Notes: generated from the letters alone by a model not told the origin. A DNA stretch of 64,000 nt from RYN-133 sp963708645 (GCA_963708645.1 CAVPTA010000007.1:558001-622000), one strand, 5' to 3'; counted from the first letter of the stretch, positions 51,630 through 61,453 are shown. A program made the numbers and translations.

Positions 51630-52921
51630 TTCGGCTCACCGCCCTTGCGCACGGCGGCGACCGACTCGGCAGCGGCGGGGTCGAGGTCGAACAGCTCGCG
51701 CAGGGCGGTGGCGTACTGGTCGCCGCCGGGGGTCGAGGCCAGTTCCTTCACCCGGACGGTCGGCGCGTGCAGCACCTTCTCGACGGCGCGGCGCACCGCG
51801 TCGGCCACCTCGCGGCGGACGTCCTCGTCGGCGTCGGGCAGCCGCGCGTAGAGGCGGGCGAGCTCGGCGTCGATGACCTGGTTGGCGCGCGCGCGCAGCG
51901 CGGTGACCGTCGGCGCGACCGCGAGCTGCTGCTGCTCGGCCAGGTAGTTGCCGAGTTCTTCGGCCACGATCGCCGTCGCGGCCCGCACCTCGTCATCGCT
52001 GACGGCGCCACCGTCTCGCGCAGCGCGTCGAGGTCGACGTAGGTCACGCCGTCGAAATCAGCGACGGCCGGGTCGACGTCACGCGGCAGGGCCAGGTCGA
52101 GCACGACGAGCGGACCGGTCCGACCGCGGCGCCGACAGCGGCTGCCTCGACCACCAGGCCGGTGGCGCCGGTCGAGGAGATGACCAGGTCGGCAGCGGCG
52201 ATCGCGGGCCCAGCTCGCCGAGCCCGATCGCCCGGGCATCGAGGGAGGCGGCGAGCCGGTCGGCCCGTTCGGCTCCACGGTTGGCGACGGTCAGCTCGAC
52301 GCCGGACGTGCGGCGGCGCAGCGTGGCGCCTGCCAGCGCACCCATCGAGCCGGCCCCGACGATGAGCACGCGCGCACCGTCGAGCGAGCCGAGCACCGAC
52401 TGGGCGTGGTCGAGCGCGACCGACACGATCGACGCGCCGGCCTGGTCGATGCCGGTGTCGGAGTGCACCCGCTTGCCGACGCGCAGCGCAGTCTGGGTCA
52501 GGTCGTGCAGCACGGAGCCGAGCGAGCCGGCTTCGGTGCCCAGCGCGTAGGCCGAGCGCAGCTGGCCGAGGATCTGCGACTCGCCGACGACCATCGAGTC
52601 GAGCCCGGACGTCACGGTGAACAGGTGCTCGACCGCGGCCTCGGCGAAGTGGACGTAGAGGTGCTCGGCCAGATCGGCGACCGGCAGGCCGGCGTGGCGG
52701 GCGAGCACCGTGCTGATCTCGGCGACCGCCGGGTGGAACCGCGCGACGTCGGCGTAGACCTCGATGCGGTTGCAGGTCGAGAGCAGCAGCACCTCGCTGA
52801 TCGTCTCGGCGCGGTGCAGCTCGTCCAGGGTCTTGGCGAGGTCGTCGGCGCCGACCGACGCCTTCTCGAGCAGCGCCACCGGCGCGGTGCGGTGCGACAG
52901 GCCGACGACGAGAACGCTCAT
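51626..52921 (-). CDS. hemA: Glutamyl-tRNA reductase, with three frameshifts
   Basis: A 431-residue enzyme that reduces glutamyl-tRNA(Glu) to glutamate-1-semialdehyde with NADPH. The N-terminus is SVLVVGLSHRTAPVALLEKA and the nucleophilic Cys50 lies in LLLSTCNRIEVYADV. Then come SGLDSMVVGESQILGQLRSA and the NADPH-binding VLIVGAGSMGALAGATLRRR. Shifts near 52206, 52118 and 52003 lead through DLVISSTGATGLVVEA, LVVLDLALPRDVDPAVADFD and the C-terminal dimerisation domain (YLAEQQQLAVAPTVTALRAR). They sum to a full codon, so the span is divisible by three. It is first gene of hemA-hemC-cobA/hemD; rex lies 67 bases upstream. Confidence 0.94.
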
Positions 52922-52988
52922 CGGCCCGCTCCCGGGCCGAATCGCGACTTCGTCGCGAACCGCGTGTCTTGGCTCTTCGCGCGAGCGC

Positions 52989-53714
52989 TCATCGCGTGCC
53001 CACCGCCCGGGAGATGTCGGCGGCGGCCTTGCGGGTCTCGTGGAAGGACAGGATCTGCAGCTCGGCGGCCAGGTCGACCTTGCGGACGTCGACGTGCGCC
53101 GGAACAGACAGCACGACCGGTGCGAAGTTCAGGATGCTCGTGACCCCGGCAGCGACGAGCCGGTCGCACACGTCCTGGGCGACCGAGCCGGGCGTGGCGA
53201 GCACGGCGATGGTGATCTGCTCCTCGGACACGATCTGCTCGAGGTCGGCGATGTCGCGCACGACCAGGCCGCGGATCGTCGTCCCGATGCGTCCCGGGTC
53301 GGCGTCGATGAGCGCCGCGATGCGGAATCCGCGGCTGGCGAAGCCGGCATAGCCGGCCAGCGCCTGGCCGAGGTTGCCGATACCGATGAGCGCGACCGAG
53401 CGGTGCACGGTGATGCCCAGCGTGCGGGCGATCTCTTCGGTGAGCGTGGCGACGTGATAGCCGACGCCCCGAATGCCGTACGAGCCGAGGAAGGACAGAT
53501 CTTTGCGCAGCTTGGCCGAGTTCACGCCGGCCACAGCGGCCAGTTCTTCCGACGAGACGGTCGTGATCGCGCGATCGCCCAGCGAGCCGAGCACGCGCAA
53601 ATAGGTCGCCAATCGCGCCACAGTCGCGTCCGGCACGCGACCGTCGACTTTTCCGTCCACCCGATTGTCGCCAGACACACCCGCGACGCGCGACGCGCTG
53701 CGCTCGGCAGACAT
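52989..53714 (-). CDS. rex: Redox-sensing transcriptional repressor Rex
   Basis: A 241-residue Rex. The N-terminal winged helix contains TTVSSEELAAVAGVNSAKLR then KDLSFLGSYGIRGVGYHV, matching the Rex recognition-helix block. The Rossmann domain has VALIGIGNLGQALAGYAGFA (NAD(H)-binding, about residues 111-119) and FRIAALIDADPGRIG. Rex senses the NADH/NAD+ ratio and in Streptomyces controls respiratory and haem genes. It lies directly upstream of hemA on the same strand. GAGG lies just upstream of the ATG at 53714. I did not find a clear TTGTGAA-N4-TTCACAA site in the gap before it. Confidence 0.95.
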   Translation of the reverse strand: MSAERSASRVAGVSGDNRVDGKVDGRVPDATVARLATYLRVLGSLGDRAITTVSSEELAAVAGVNSAKLRKDLSFLGSYGIRGVGYHVATLTEEIARTLGITVHRSVALIGIGNLGQALAGYAGFASRGFRIAALIDADPGRIGTTIRGLVVRDIADLEQIVSEEQITIAVLATPGSVAQDVCDRLVAAGVTSILNFAPVVLSVPAHVDVRKVDLAAELQILSFHETRKAAADISRAVGTR

Positions 53715-53840
53715 GACACCTCGTCGATCCCGGTGTGATCCGGTGTGGTAGGGCGATTCGGTCTTTCGGACGGTACGCCGCTCGTGAATCTTTTCCCAAA
53801 TCGCCCGAGGCCGTGCTATAGGTGCCGCTCAGCGAGGTCG

Positions 53841-54144
53841 TCAGCCGCTCGCCCCGCTGCGGACCGGCTTACGCAAGGCCTTGCGGAACCGGGGCTCCTC
53901 GACCCGCCAGTAGCCGTGCTCGCGACCGTCGATGAGCACGACCGGCACCCGGTCGGAGTATTCCGCCCGACGGCTCGGCGTCGGCGTCGACGTCGACGTC
54001 GAGTTCGACGTAGTCGAAGCCGAGTTCGTCGCGAAGCCGGCGCACTGCCGCTTCAGCCTCGTCGCACAGATGGCACCCCGCGCGGGTGATCAGGGTGACG
54101 CAATGGTCGCCGGAATGGTCACGGACAAATACGCGCGGCGCCAC
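53841..54144 (-). CDS. Glutaredoxin-family (DUF836-type) protein, frameshifted once
   Basis: About 101 residues. The redox motif is VTLITRAGCHLCDEAEAAV (Cys24-x2-Cys27), followed by LRDELGFDYVELDVDVDADA. A one-base shift near 53970 leads to YSDRVPVVLIDGREHGYWRV and EEPRFRKALRKPVRSGASG with TGA at 53841. VPVVLIDG supplies the cis-Pro glutathione/mycothiol-binding region. The gene holds the same position near hemA and a HAD gene as in mycobacteria. It is divergent from the bldN-like gene. Confidence 0.88.
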
Positions 54145-54390
54145 GCAGCCATTGTGCTCGGCACACAGCGGCGAATAATGGGATGGGCCACACAGCAGTA
54201 CCGATCTTGCCTATTTGACAGCTACCGTATGCCGGTTCGCGGCGCATTCTGGTCATACCCGGCATCCGCGGCACACACTGGAAGCACGACCGCGCGATTG
54301 GTTTACGCCACCCCTGGCCCGGGTAGCGTTAGCGCGGTCTTAACGCGGCGCAGGGCCATCTCGCCCGGACACTCCGCGGAAAGGGACGCG
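54145..54390. other. 246-base divergent intergenic region before the bldN-like gene
   Basis: This gap separates the glutaredoxin and bldN-like starts. It holds TTGACA at 54215-54220, without a convincing -10 at the right distance. It also holds a small dyad TGTGC-TCG-GCACA (54153-54165) and the inverted repeat GCGTTA-N9-TAACGC (54326-54346), 45 bases before the bldN-like ATG. Streptomyces bldN is controlled by BldD at a palindrome. I cannot show that this dyad is one. No small gene or RNA is evident. Confidence 0.4.
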
Positions 54391-55229
54391 ATGCGGCGCG
54401 CGAAGAGATTGACACCTGAGGGTGTCTCCTCGGGCGCCGGCCTGCGCGCACTGGCCGAACTTGTCGCCGCCGAGCTCAACGACCTGACCCGCCGCCTGGG
54501 TACGCGACTCGTGCCCCAGCCGCTCGGCCCGTCCTGGCAGGCGATGGAGGCGACCTCGACGCAGGCGCCGGCCACCGCCGCGACGACGAAGCGTGGGCAC
54601 CGCATCGGCCATCGCACCAGCCGTACCGACCCCCGCCCGGACCGCCCGGCCGAGGGCGACGACCCGGACGGCATCAGCGAGGAACACGTCGAGACCTGGC
54701 GCCTGGTCACTGCGCCCAAGGCGGCGACGGCGAGGCCTTCGGCCAGCTCTACGACCGCTACGTCGACACCGTGTTCCGCTTCATCTACTTCCGCGTGAAC
54801 GACCGGGCGCTGGCCGAGGACTTCACCAGCGAGACGTTCCTGCGCGCCCTGCGCCGCATCAGCACGATCAGCTACCAGGGCCGCGACATCGGCGCGTGGT
54901 TCGTGACCATCGCCCGCAACATCATCCTCGACCACATGAAGTCGGCCCGGAACCGGCTCGAGATCACCACCGCCGACACCGTCGAGGGCGACGAGCGCGA
55001 GCCCAGCCCCGAAGCGGCCGTCCTCGACCTGCTCACCTCCGAGCGGCTGATGGCCGCCGTCGCCCGGCTCGGCGACGAGCAGCGCGAATGCGTGATGCTC
55101 CGCTTCATCCAGGGCTTCTCGGTGAGCGAGACCGCCGCGGTCATGGGCAAGAACGACGGCGCGATCAAGGCCCTGCAGCACCGCGCGGTTCGCAAGCTGG
55201 CGGAATTAGTTGGGAACGAGCTGCGATGA
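54391..55229 (+). CDS. bldN: ECF sigma factor, BldN-like with N-terminal extension, frameshifted once
   Basis: About 279 residues. An N-terminal extension of roughly 105 residues (RLTPEGVSSGAGLRALAELV; the rest basic and disordered) precedes the sigma domains. A one-base shift near 54715 joins it to GEAFGQLYDRYVDTVFRFIY and FTSETFLRALRRIST (region 2). Region 4 is RLGDEQRECVMLRFIQGFSV then SETAAVMGKNDGAIKALQHR. Streptomyces BldN is made as a pro-sigma with such an extension and controls aerial growth. Its partner RsbN is encoded next, as here. ATG 54391 has AGGGA upstream. Whether the organism differentiates cannot be told from this alone. Confidence 0.85.
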
Positions 55230-55350
55230 GCAGGAAAACGTTACCGACGAGTACGTATCTTGCGGAAAATCTGAGTATCCGAATCAGTATCCGAAGCGCT
55301 TCCAGCTCGTTGATCGCTGTGGACCGACGAGCGGACGGAAGAACACTGCG

Positions 55351-56661
55351 ATGAACGAGCACCGGGTACCCATGCTGGGCGGCGCATGGCGCCGTCACGG
55401 CGACCCCGCGCTCTCGTCCGACCCGCGCGTGCGCGAGCTGGTCGGTGCCCTGGCGGGTCTCGAGGTCGCGCCGCCGATGCGTGCGGAGTTCCGCGCCGAA
55501 CTGCGCGCCCAACTGGTCGCCGTCACACCGCGTCTGGTCGAGGAAGGCGAACCGACCGCGCCAGCGCCCGCCGAGGTGCGCACCAAGCGGGCCGCCAAGG
55601 CCGAGACTGCCGCGGAAGAGCCCAAGCGGCGGTTCCGTTTCGCGAAGCCGCTCATCGCGGTCGCCTGCGCGCTGACTGCATTCGTCCTGCTGCTCGGTGG
55701 CGCGGTGTTGCTTAGCCAGCACGCGTTGCCCGGCGATGCGCTCTACGGCGTCAAGCGGGCCAGCGAGGACATCGAGTACAGCACCACCAGCGGCGCCGTC
55801 GCCAAGGGCAAGCTGAAGCTCGAGTTCGCCGCGACCCGCATCGGCGAGGTCCAGGACCTGCTGCACACGCCCACTGCGATGGCCGGCGGCGCCGGCGCGA
55901 TCGCCGACAGCGGCCAGATCAGCTCGAGCACCGCCGGTCTGGTCCACGACACGCTCAAGTCGGCCGACGACGACATCTGGTCGGCATCGCAGATGCTCAA
56001 CGGCGACGCTGTCCGCAACGACAACGCCGCCTCGCTGACCGCGATTACGTCGTGGGCGCCCGCCCAGATCACGGCGATGGGCACGATCGTGGGACGCATC
56101 CCGGCTGGGACGACGCTGCATCACGACGCCGAATACACACTTGGTTTGTTGCGGCAGGCGAAGCAGCGCTCGACGGCGCTGCGCGCGGACCTCGGCTGCA
56201 ACTGCCTGAGTTCCACCCCCGACCAGTTCGGGCCAGTTCCCTGTGCCGGCTCGTGCTCCCCGCCTCCGAAGCAGGGTCCCGGCGGTACCCCCGGCACAAA
56301 GACTCCGGGCTCGACCTCGTCGCGCTCGCCGGCCACCGGCACCGGGCACGGCGTCGGCGGAACCCCGACGACCGTGCCGGTCAGCCCCGGCCCGGGCACC
56401 GGTACCGGCCGCGTCACGAACCCGACGCCCGGGGTGAGCGGGTCCGCACATCCGACAGGTCCGGGCGGCTCGATCCTGCCGACCAAGACGCCGGTCGTCG
56501 CGCCGAGCTCGCCGCACATATCGCTGCCGAGCCTGCCGAATCTCGGCGGACACTCGGGTTCTGGCTCCGGCCAGACCGGCACGAAGCTGCCTATCAAAGT
56601 GACGACCTCGTGCGTGAGCGCCGGGGTCGCGGGTGTCGGTATCACCGTCGGCAACTGCTGA
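55351..56661 (+). CDS. RsbN-like anti-sigma factor with DUF5667 domain and long exposed tail
   Basis: 436 residues from ATG 55351. A cytosolic sigma-binding part (about residues 1-95; VRELVGALAGLEVAPPMRAE) precedes one helix (LIAVACALTAFVLLLGGAVL, about 101-120). Then comes a DUF5667 region (LPGDALYGVKRASEDIEYST; KLKLEFAATRIGEVQDLLHT). A Pro/Thr/Gly-rich tail of about 200 residues contains Cys pairs (LGCNCLSS, CAGSCSPP) and ends in VTTSCVSAGVAGVGITVGNC. The order sigma then membrane anti-sigma matches bldN-rsbN, and the pair is 121 bases apart. It should hold the BldN-like factor at the membrane. The long Cys-bearing tail is more than RsbN has. Confidence 0.8.
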   Translation: MNEHRVPMLGGAWRRHGDPALSSDPRVRELVGALAGLEVAPPMRAEFRAELRAQLVAVTPRLVEEGEPTAPAPAEVRTKRAAKAETAAEEPKRRFRFAKPLIAVACALTAFVLLLGGAVLLSQHALPGDALYGVKRASEDIEYSTTSGAVAKGKLKLEFAATRIGEVQDLLHTPTAMAGGAGAIADSGQISSSTAGLVHDTLKSADDDIWSASQMLNGDAVRNDNAASLTAITSWAPAQITAMGTIVGRIPAGTTLHHDAEYTLGLLRQAKQRSTALRADLGCNCLSSTPDQFGPVPCAGSCSPPPKQGPGGTPGTKTPGSTSSRSPATGTGHGVGGTPTTVPVSPGPGTGTGRVTNPTPGVSGSAHPTGPGGSILPTKTPVVAPSSPHISLPSLPNLGGHSGSGSGQTGTKLPIKVTTSCVSAGVAGVGITVGNC

Positions 56662-56739
56662 CGTCACTGAGCCGCAGTGCCCTGATGAAGTTCTGATGAC
56701 ACCCGCCCAGGTGTCTCAGCGCCTCGATAGCCTGGATGC

Positions 56740-57651
56740 GTGAGGCCGAAGCCAGGCATTGGCGATCAGGTCGCTCTGCTGCGCAACGTTCCGCTCGACC
56801 CTCATGCGGCCGCGTTCTTCGACGTCGACAACACGATGATGATCGGCGCGTCCGTCTATCACTTCGCCAAGGGCCTCGCCGCCCGCAAGTTCTTCGACTG
56901 GCGCGACCTGGTCCGCTTCAGCGCGCGGCAATTGCGCCTTCGGGTGCGGGGCGAGAGCCACGACGACCTGCATCGCACCCGCGAATCGGCGCTGGCGTTC
57001 ATCGCCGGCAAGAACGTCGCCGAGCTCGTCGCGCTGGGCGAGGACATCTACGACGAAGAGATGTCCGATCGCATCTGGTCGGGCACCAACGCACTCGCCC
57101 AGGATCATCTCGACCGCGGCCAGCGGGTCTGGCTGGTCACCGCGACCCCGGTCGAGCTGGCCACGATCATCGCCCGCCGCCTGCACCTGACCGGCGCTCT
57201 CGGCACCGTCGCCGAGTCATCCAACGGCGTCTACACCGGGCATCTGGTGGGCGAGGTCCTGCACGGCGAGGCCAAGGCGCACGCAGTGCTCGCCCTCGCC
57301 GAGCGTGAGGGCCTCGAGCTCGACAAGTGCAGCGCGTACTCCGACTCGATCAACGATGTGCCGCTGCTGTCGATGGTCGGCCACCCGGTCGCCGTCAACC
57401 CCGACTCTGCGTTGCGCGCCGAGGCGAAGGCGCGCGGCTGGGAGATCCGCGACTTCCGCACCGGCCGCAAGGCGGCGCTGATCGGCGTCCCGTCCGCCGT
57501 CGGGGCGGGCGCGCTCGGCGGCGGTATCGCGGCAGCGATCATCCTCAGGCGGCGCCGGGTGCACCGCCGGGAAGACGCCGCGGAGCAGAATCGGCTGGCT
57601 GACCGGTTGCCCGTCAGCATGCGATTGCTCGTGCCCGGCCGCGCATCCTGA
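56740..57651 (+). CDS. HAD-superfamily IB hydrolase (SerB-like) with C-terminal helix
   Basis: A 303-residue phosphatase. Motif I is AAFFDVDNTMM (DxDNT, about residues 28-32), motif II WLVTATPVELA, and motif IV CSAYSDSINDVPLLSMVG (about 199-210). A cap region lies between motifs I and II, and GEAKAHAVLALAEREG holds the Lys. The C-terminus has a hydrophobic stretch (GVPSAVGAGALGGGIAAAII) followed by Arg residues, which looks like a membrane anchor. Mycobacterial orthologues near hemA are called serB1; substrates are not settled. The GTG at 56740 is the start. It is convergent with the lipase gene. Confidence 0.9.
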   Translation: MRPKPGIGDQVALLRNVPLDPHAAAFFDVDNTMMIGASVYHFAKGLAARKFFDWRDLVRFSARQLRLRVRGESHDDLHRTRESALAFIAGKNVAELVALGEDIYDEEMSDRIWSGTNALAQDHLDRGQRVWLVTATPVELATIIARRLHLTGALGTVAESSNGVYTGHLVGEVLHGEAKAHAVLALAEREGLELDKCSAYSDSINDVPLLSMVGHPVAVNPDSALRAEAKARGWEIRDFRTGRKAALIGVPSAVGAGALGGGIAAAIILRRRRVHRREDAAEQNRLADRLPVSMRLLVPGRAS

Positions 57652-57660
57652 CCGCCCGCT

Positions 57661-58746
57661 TCAGCACCCCGCCGCGAGCACGTAGCAGCGCAGCTTGGGC
57701 TCGGCCGAGACCTCCGGTGCCCCGACGGCGTTCACGTACGGCGTCCCGACGGCGCCGAGGCCTGGTGCGGCCTCGAGGATCTGCTCGTACATGGCGACAT
57801 TGCCCGGATCGACGCCGGGTTGGTAGGCCTGCTGGCACACAGCCGGGTCGATGCGCGACACCTTGGCCGGCCCGGCGTGGTCGAGCGCGTCCATGACCAG
57901 CGCGTAGGCCGCCGGGTCGATGGTGCCGACGTTGAGGTGCTCGTACAGGTCGGCCGGGCAGATGTCCTGAGTCGAGACATTGGTGATCTGGCCGGCGCCG
58001 GTGTGCAACGCCGACGACGAGGTGGCGTCGGTGGAGTTGGGCTGCACGACCTCGTCCGTGTGCGTGAAGATCTCGGTGTACGAGACCCCGCGAAAGGTCT
58101 CGGTCCCGCTGTTGAGGGCTGCGATGAACTTTGCTGAGGACCCCTGCTGCCACACCGCCGGCGGGCACTTGGTCTGGTTCGGGACGCAGCCCGACTGCAC
58201 CGTCGTGCCGTGGTTCGAGCCGGCCATGCCGATCACGTCGTCGACCATCGAGCGGGTATCGGGCCAGAACCGCAGCGCCCATCGCATCGACATGCCGCCC
58301 TGGCTGTGGCCGAGGACCGCGATGCGCTCGCCGGCACGCGCGTGCATCGTCCGGATCGAGTAGACGAGATATTCGCCGGCGGTCTGGATGTCGCCGAGCG
58401 TGCTGTAGGGCATCGTCACCTGGCACCACGGCCGGTGCTGCGCGGTGAACGCGCGCTCGTAGTTCCACGAGTAGTTCTGGGTCGCGGTGACCCCGGTAGC
58501 CGGGTTCAGCAGCACCGGCTCGAGCTTCGATCCGGCCAGCGTCCCGTAGCACCTCAATGCCGCCGCGAGCTTGGCGTGCGGGACGCTCAGCGCCGGGCCC
58601 GGACGGTTGAGCGGTGCGTATTGCCCGGTGCCGGCAGCCTCGACTCTCGCCGGGGCAGGAGCCGCACCGGCGGGTTGCTGGAGCTGGAGCACCCCTGAAA
58701 GGCCGATCAATGCCGCGACCGCGATGACCAACGTGCGAGGATTCAT
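57661..58746 (-). CDS. Secreted lipase of the CalB-like/class 2 type
   Basis: A 361-residue exported hydrolase. The signal peptide is NPRTLVIAVAALIGLSGVLQ. The catalytic elbow is AVLGHSQGGMSMRWALRFWP (Ser148), preceded by YLVYSIRTMHARAGER. The acid and His regions are FTHTDEVVQPNSTDATSS and DICPADLYEHLNVGTIDPAA. The overall layout resembles Candida antarctica lipase B-like triacylglycerol lipases of actinobacteria. Cysteines (LRCYGT, RPWCQV, SGCVPNQTKC, RCYVLAAGC) suggest disulfides. ATG 58746 gives a proper signal peptide; an upstream start at 58764 would add six residues. Confidence 0.85.
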   Translation of the reverse strand: MNPRTLVIAVAALIGLSGVLQLQQPAGAAPAPARVEAAGTGQYAPLNRPGPALSVPHAKLAAALRCYGTLAGSKLEPVLLNPATGVTATQNYSWNYERAFTAQHRPWCQVTMPYSTLGDIQTAGEYLVYSIRTMHARAGERIAVLGHSQGGMSMRWALRFWPDTRSMVDDVIGMAGSNHGTTVQSGCVPNQTKCPPAVWQQGSSAKFIAALNSGTETFRGVSYTEIFTHTDEVVQPNSTDATSSSALHTGAGQITNVSTQDICPADLYEHLNVGTIDPAAYALVMDALDHAGPAKVSRIDPAVCQQAYQPGVDPGNVAMYEQILEAAPGLGAVGTPYVNAVGAPEVSAEPKLRCYVLAAGC

Positions 58747-58853
58747 ACCGATATCAACGATCAAGATCCCGATGTGTCACGGCGCACGATGACGTCCGCG
58801 GTCATAGTCGTCTCAGCCCGCGCACGTGACGATTGACGCGTGCGAGGCTCGCG

Positions 58854-60458
58854 ATGACGATTGCTGCAGCGTGGACGGGGACTCCCGCAGCGCGGCTGCG
58901 CTTCGTGCGCGCGTCGACCGTCCTGCTCGCCGCGCTGGCCGGAGGGTTGATCGTTTCACTGGCCCGGTGGGGGGTCGACTGGCCCGCTCAGGAGTTCCGG
59001 GCGTGGATCGCCGGCCACGACGGCCTGTCGGTCTGGACGTTCCGCTGGTACGGCGGGTCGGCGTTGCCGGGCTACAGCGTGCTGTATCCGCTGGTGACGG
59101 CGGCGTTCCACAGCGGCGAACTCGGCGCGGCCGTGGTCGGCGTCGCGGCGTGCGCCGGCGCGGCCTGGGCGGCGTCGCGCCTGGCTGCCGGCCTGACCTT
59201 CCGTCGCCAGCTGCTGTTCGGGCTCGCGGTCGTGGTCAGCGCCTGCGAGGACCTGCTGCTCGGCGAGGTTCCATTCCTGCTCGGCTCGGCGTTCGCGGTA
59301 GCGGCGTTCGCCGCGGTACTGACCCGCCGGCCGTGGCCGGTGACGGCACTGCTGAGCTGTCTCGCATCGCTCGCCAGCCCGCTGGCGGGCTTCTTGCTGC
59401 TGATCCTCGCGCCCGCGGTTGCGACCTCACTGGGCTGGCGCCGCGCAGCTGCTCTTTCCGGCGGGCTCGCCGGGTCGGCCGTGGCGCTGGTCGTCGGTGG
59501 TGCGAGCGGTCCGTTCCCGTGCCCGTGGCAGACCTTCGCCGGTGTGGCCGTGTTCTGCGTCGCGATCCCGTTCATCGTTCCGGCCAAGCACCACGCGATG
59601 CGCGTCTTCGCGGCGTGCTACCTGGCCTTCGACATCGTCGCGTTCCTGGTGCCGAACCCGATCGGCGGTAACGTCGCGCGGCTGGCGAAGATGATCCTCG
59701 TCCCGCTGGCGTGTTACTTCCTGTCGACGCGGGGTGCCCGCGCGCTGCTGTCGGCGGCGCTGGTCGTTCTCGTCGGCGTCATGAAACCTGCGGCCGAGTT
59801 CACCACCGCGCTGCGGGCGAGCGCGCTCGACCCGACCCACAACGCGAGCTATTACACCGGCTTGCTCGCCTACCTCGGCCATCAGCCCAATCCGCCCGGA
59901 CGGCTCGAGATCCCGTTCACGAAGGGGCACTGGGAGGCGTACTTCGTCGCGCGGCAGTACCCCATCGCGCGAGGGTGGGAGCGGCAGTCGGACCTGCAGT
60001 ACAACAACGTGCTCTACCACCCGCTGACGGCGGACAGCTATCGACATTGGCTCGACGACAACGCCGTCGACATCGTCGCCCTGCCCCGCGCCCCGATCGA
60101 CTACGGCGGCATGGCCGAGGCAACGTTGCTGCAGCACCCGCCCGGTTATCTGATCCCTGCGTGGCACGACGCGAACTGGCAGGTGTGGCGCGTCGCGAAC
60201 CCGACGCCGCTCGTCACCGGGGCAGCCACCCTCGCCGACGAGGACGCGTCGTCGCTGACGCTGCAGTTCCAGCACCCGGGACCGGCGATCGTCCGGATGC
60301 GGGCGTCGAAGCTGTGGTCGACCGATCAGTCCGACGGGTGTGTCGGCGCGACCCGCCAGGGGTGGCTCGTCGTCCGGTCCGCGCACGCCGGCAGCGTCGA
60401 GGTGTCCGCGCGGCTGAACGCGTCGCTGCTCGTCGGCACGTCGCCCTGCCGTCCGTAA
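58854..60458 (+). CDS. Polytopic membrane protein with exposed C-terminal domain
   Basis: 534 residues from ATG 58854, where GAGG lies six bases upstream. About ten to eleven helices (ASTVLLAALAGGLIVSLARW; LLFGLAVVVSACEDLLLGEV; FLLGSAFAVAAFAAVLT) are followed from about residue 320 by a soluble domain. That domain has LEIPFTKGHWEAYFVARQYP, GWERQSDLQYNNVLYHPLT and NWQVWRVANPTPLVTG. The first extracytoplasmic loop (WTFRWYGGSALPGYSVLYPL) is Tyr/Trp-rich. The layout recalls membrane glycosyltransferases of the GT-C fold, but I see no firm catalytic motif. Role unknown. It is convergent with the acyltransferase gene and divergent from the lipase. Confidence 0.78.
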   Translation: MTIAAAWTGTPAARLRFVRASTVLLAALAGGLIVSLARWGVDWPAQEFRAWIAGHDGLSVWTFRWYGGSALPGYSVLYPLVTAAFHSGELGAAVVGVAACAGAAWAASRLAAGLTFRRQLLFGLAVVVSACEDLLLGEVPFLLGSAFAVAAFAAVLTRRPWPVTALLSCLASLASPLAGFLLLILAPAVATSLGWRRAAALSGGLAGSAVALVVGGASGPFPCPWQTFAGVAVFCVAIPFIVPAKHHAMRVFAACYLAFDIVAFLVPNPIGGNVARLAKMILVPLACYFLSTRGARALLSAALVVLVGVMKPAAEFTTALRASALDPTHNASYYTGLLAYLGHQPNPPGRLEIPFTKGHWEAYFVARQYPIARGWERQSDLQYNNVLYHPLTADSYRHWLDDNAVDIVALPRAPIDYGGMAEATLLQHPPGYLIPAWHDANWQVWRVANPTPLVTGAATLADEDASSLTLQFQHPGPAIVRMRASKLWSTDQSDGCVGATRQGWLVVRSAHAGSVEVSARLNASLLVGTSPCRP

Positions 60459-60465
60459 GTCGCCG

Positions 60466-61453
60466 CTAGCGCCAGATCGAGCGGCGCTGGGCGAGCAGTC
60501 GGTACAGCGTCGCCTGGATCGTTTCGCGGACGGTGTCGGTCGTCTCGAACACTTCGACGGGGTCGGCGGCGTCCAGACCGCTCGTGTCGATCGGCTCGCC
60601 GAATTCGAGGTACCACTTGCTGGGCAGCGGGACGAGGCCGAGCGGGCCGAGCCACGGGAAGGTCGGCGTGAGCGGGAAGTAGGGCAGGCCCAGCAGCCGT
60701 GCGAGTAGCGAGGCGTTGCCGAGCACCGGGTGGATCTCCTCGGAGCCGACGATCGACACCGGCACGATCGGCGCGCCCGCGGTGATCGCGCTACGGACGA
60801 AGCCGCCGCGTCCGAAGCGGCGCAACTCGTAGCGGTCGCGGTAGTTCTTGCCGATGCCCTTGAAGCCTTCGGGCCAGACGCCGACCAGTTCGCCGGCCCG
60901 CAGCAGCCGGTCGGTGTCGGCGGGGCAGGCGAGCGTGGCTCCGGCGCGGCGGGCGAGGGTGCCTGCGCCCGGCGTCCCGAAGAGCAGGTCGGCGGCGAGC
61001 GGGCGCAGATACCGCGCGTTGGGATGTTCGAGCCGTACTGCAACCGAAGTCATCGCGGCATCGAGTGGCCACAGTCCGCCGGCGTGGTTGGCCACGAGGA
61101 GGGCCGCGCCGGTGTCCGGCACGTTCTCGATGCCGTTGACCTCGACGCGGAACCACTTCTCGTACAGCGTGCGCAGCGCCGGCAGCGCGAGCGTCTCGGC
61201 AAACTCCTTGTCGAAGCCGAACTCGTCGACCTCGTAACTGCCCTCGAGCCGGCGACGGACGAAGGCGAGCCCGTCCGCCAGACGCCGTTCCCACCCGGGT
61301 GCAGTGGTCGGAACAACCTCGGGGACGCGTGCCGGTGTGGGCAGCGAAGTCGACAACCTGCCCATCGCCGGACGGATGCGGGCGGGGGCGACGTCGCGGG
61401 GTGGTGTCCGGCGCGTGCAACGGCACGACGACGCCCTCGTCCTCGCCGCTCAC
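60466..61453 (-). CDS. PlsC-like lysophospholipid acyltransferase, probably frameshifted near its N-terminus
   Basis: The conserved frame gives GFDKEFAETLALPALRTLYE, ENVPDTGAALLVANHAGGLW, VGVWPEGFKGIGKNYRDRY (the EG block) and IVPVSIVGSEEIHPVLGNA. The family catalytic motif is normally H-x4-D; here the His of NHAGGLWPLDA is followed by Asp after seven residues, as in a divergent mycobacterial subgroup. That frame alone starts at 61365. In another frame MSGEDEGVVVPLHAPDTTPR starts at 61453, overlapping the epimerase stop (ATGA). I think one base is lost near 61335 and the true start is 61453. It probably acylates a glycerolipid. Confidence 0.83.
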
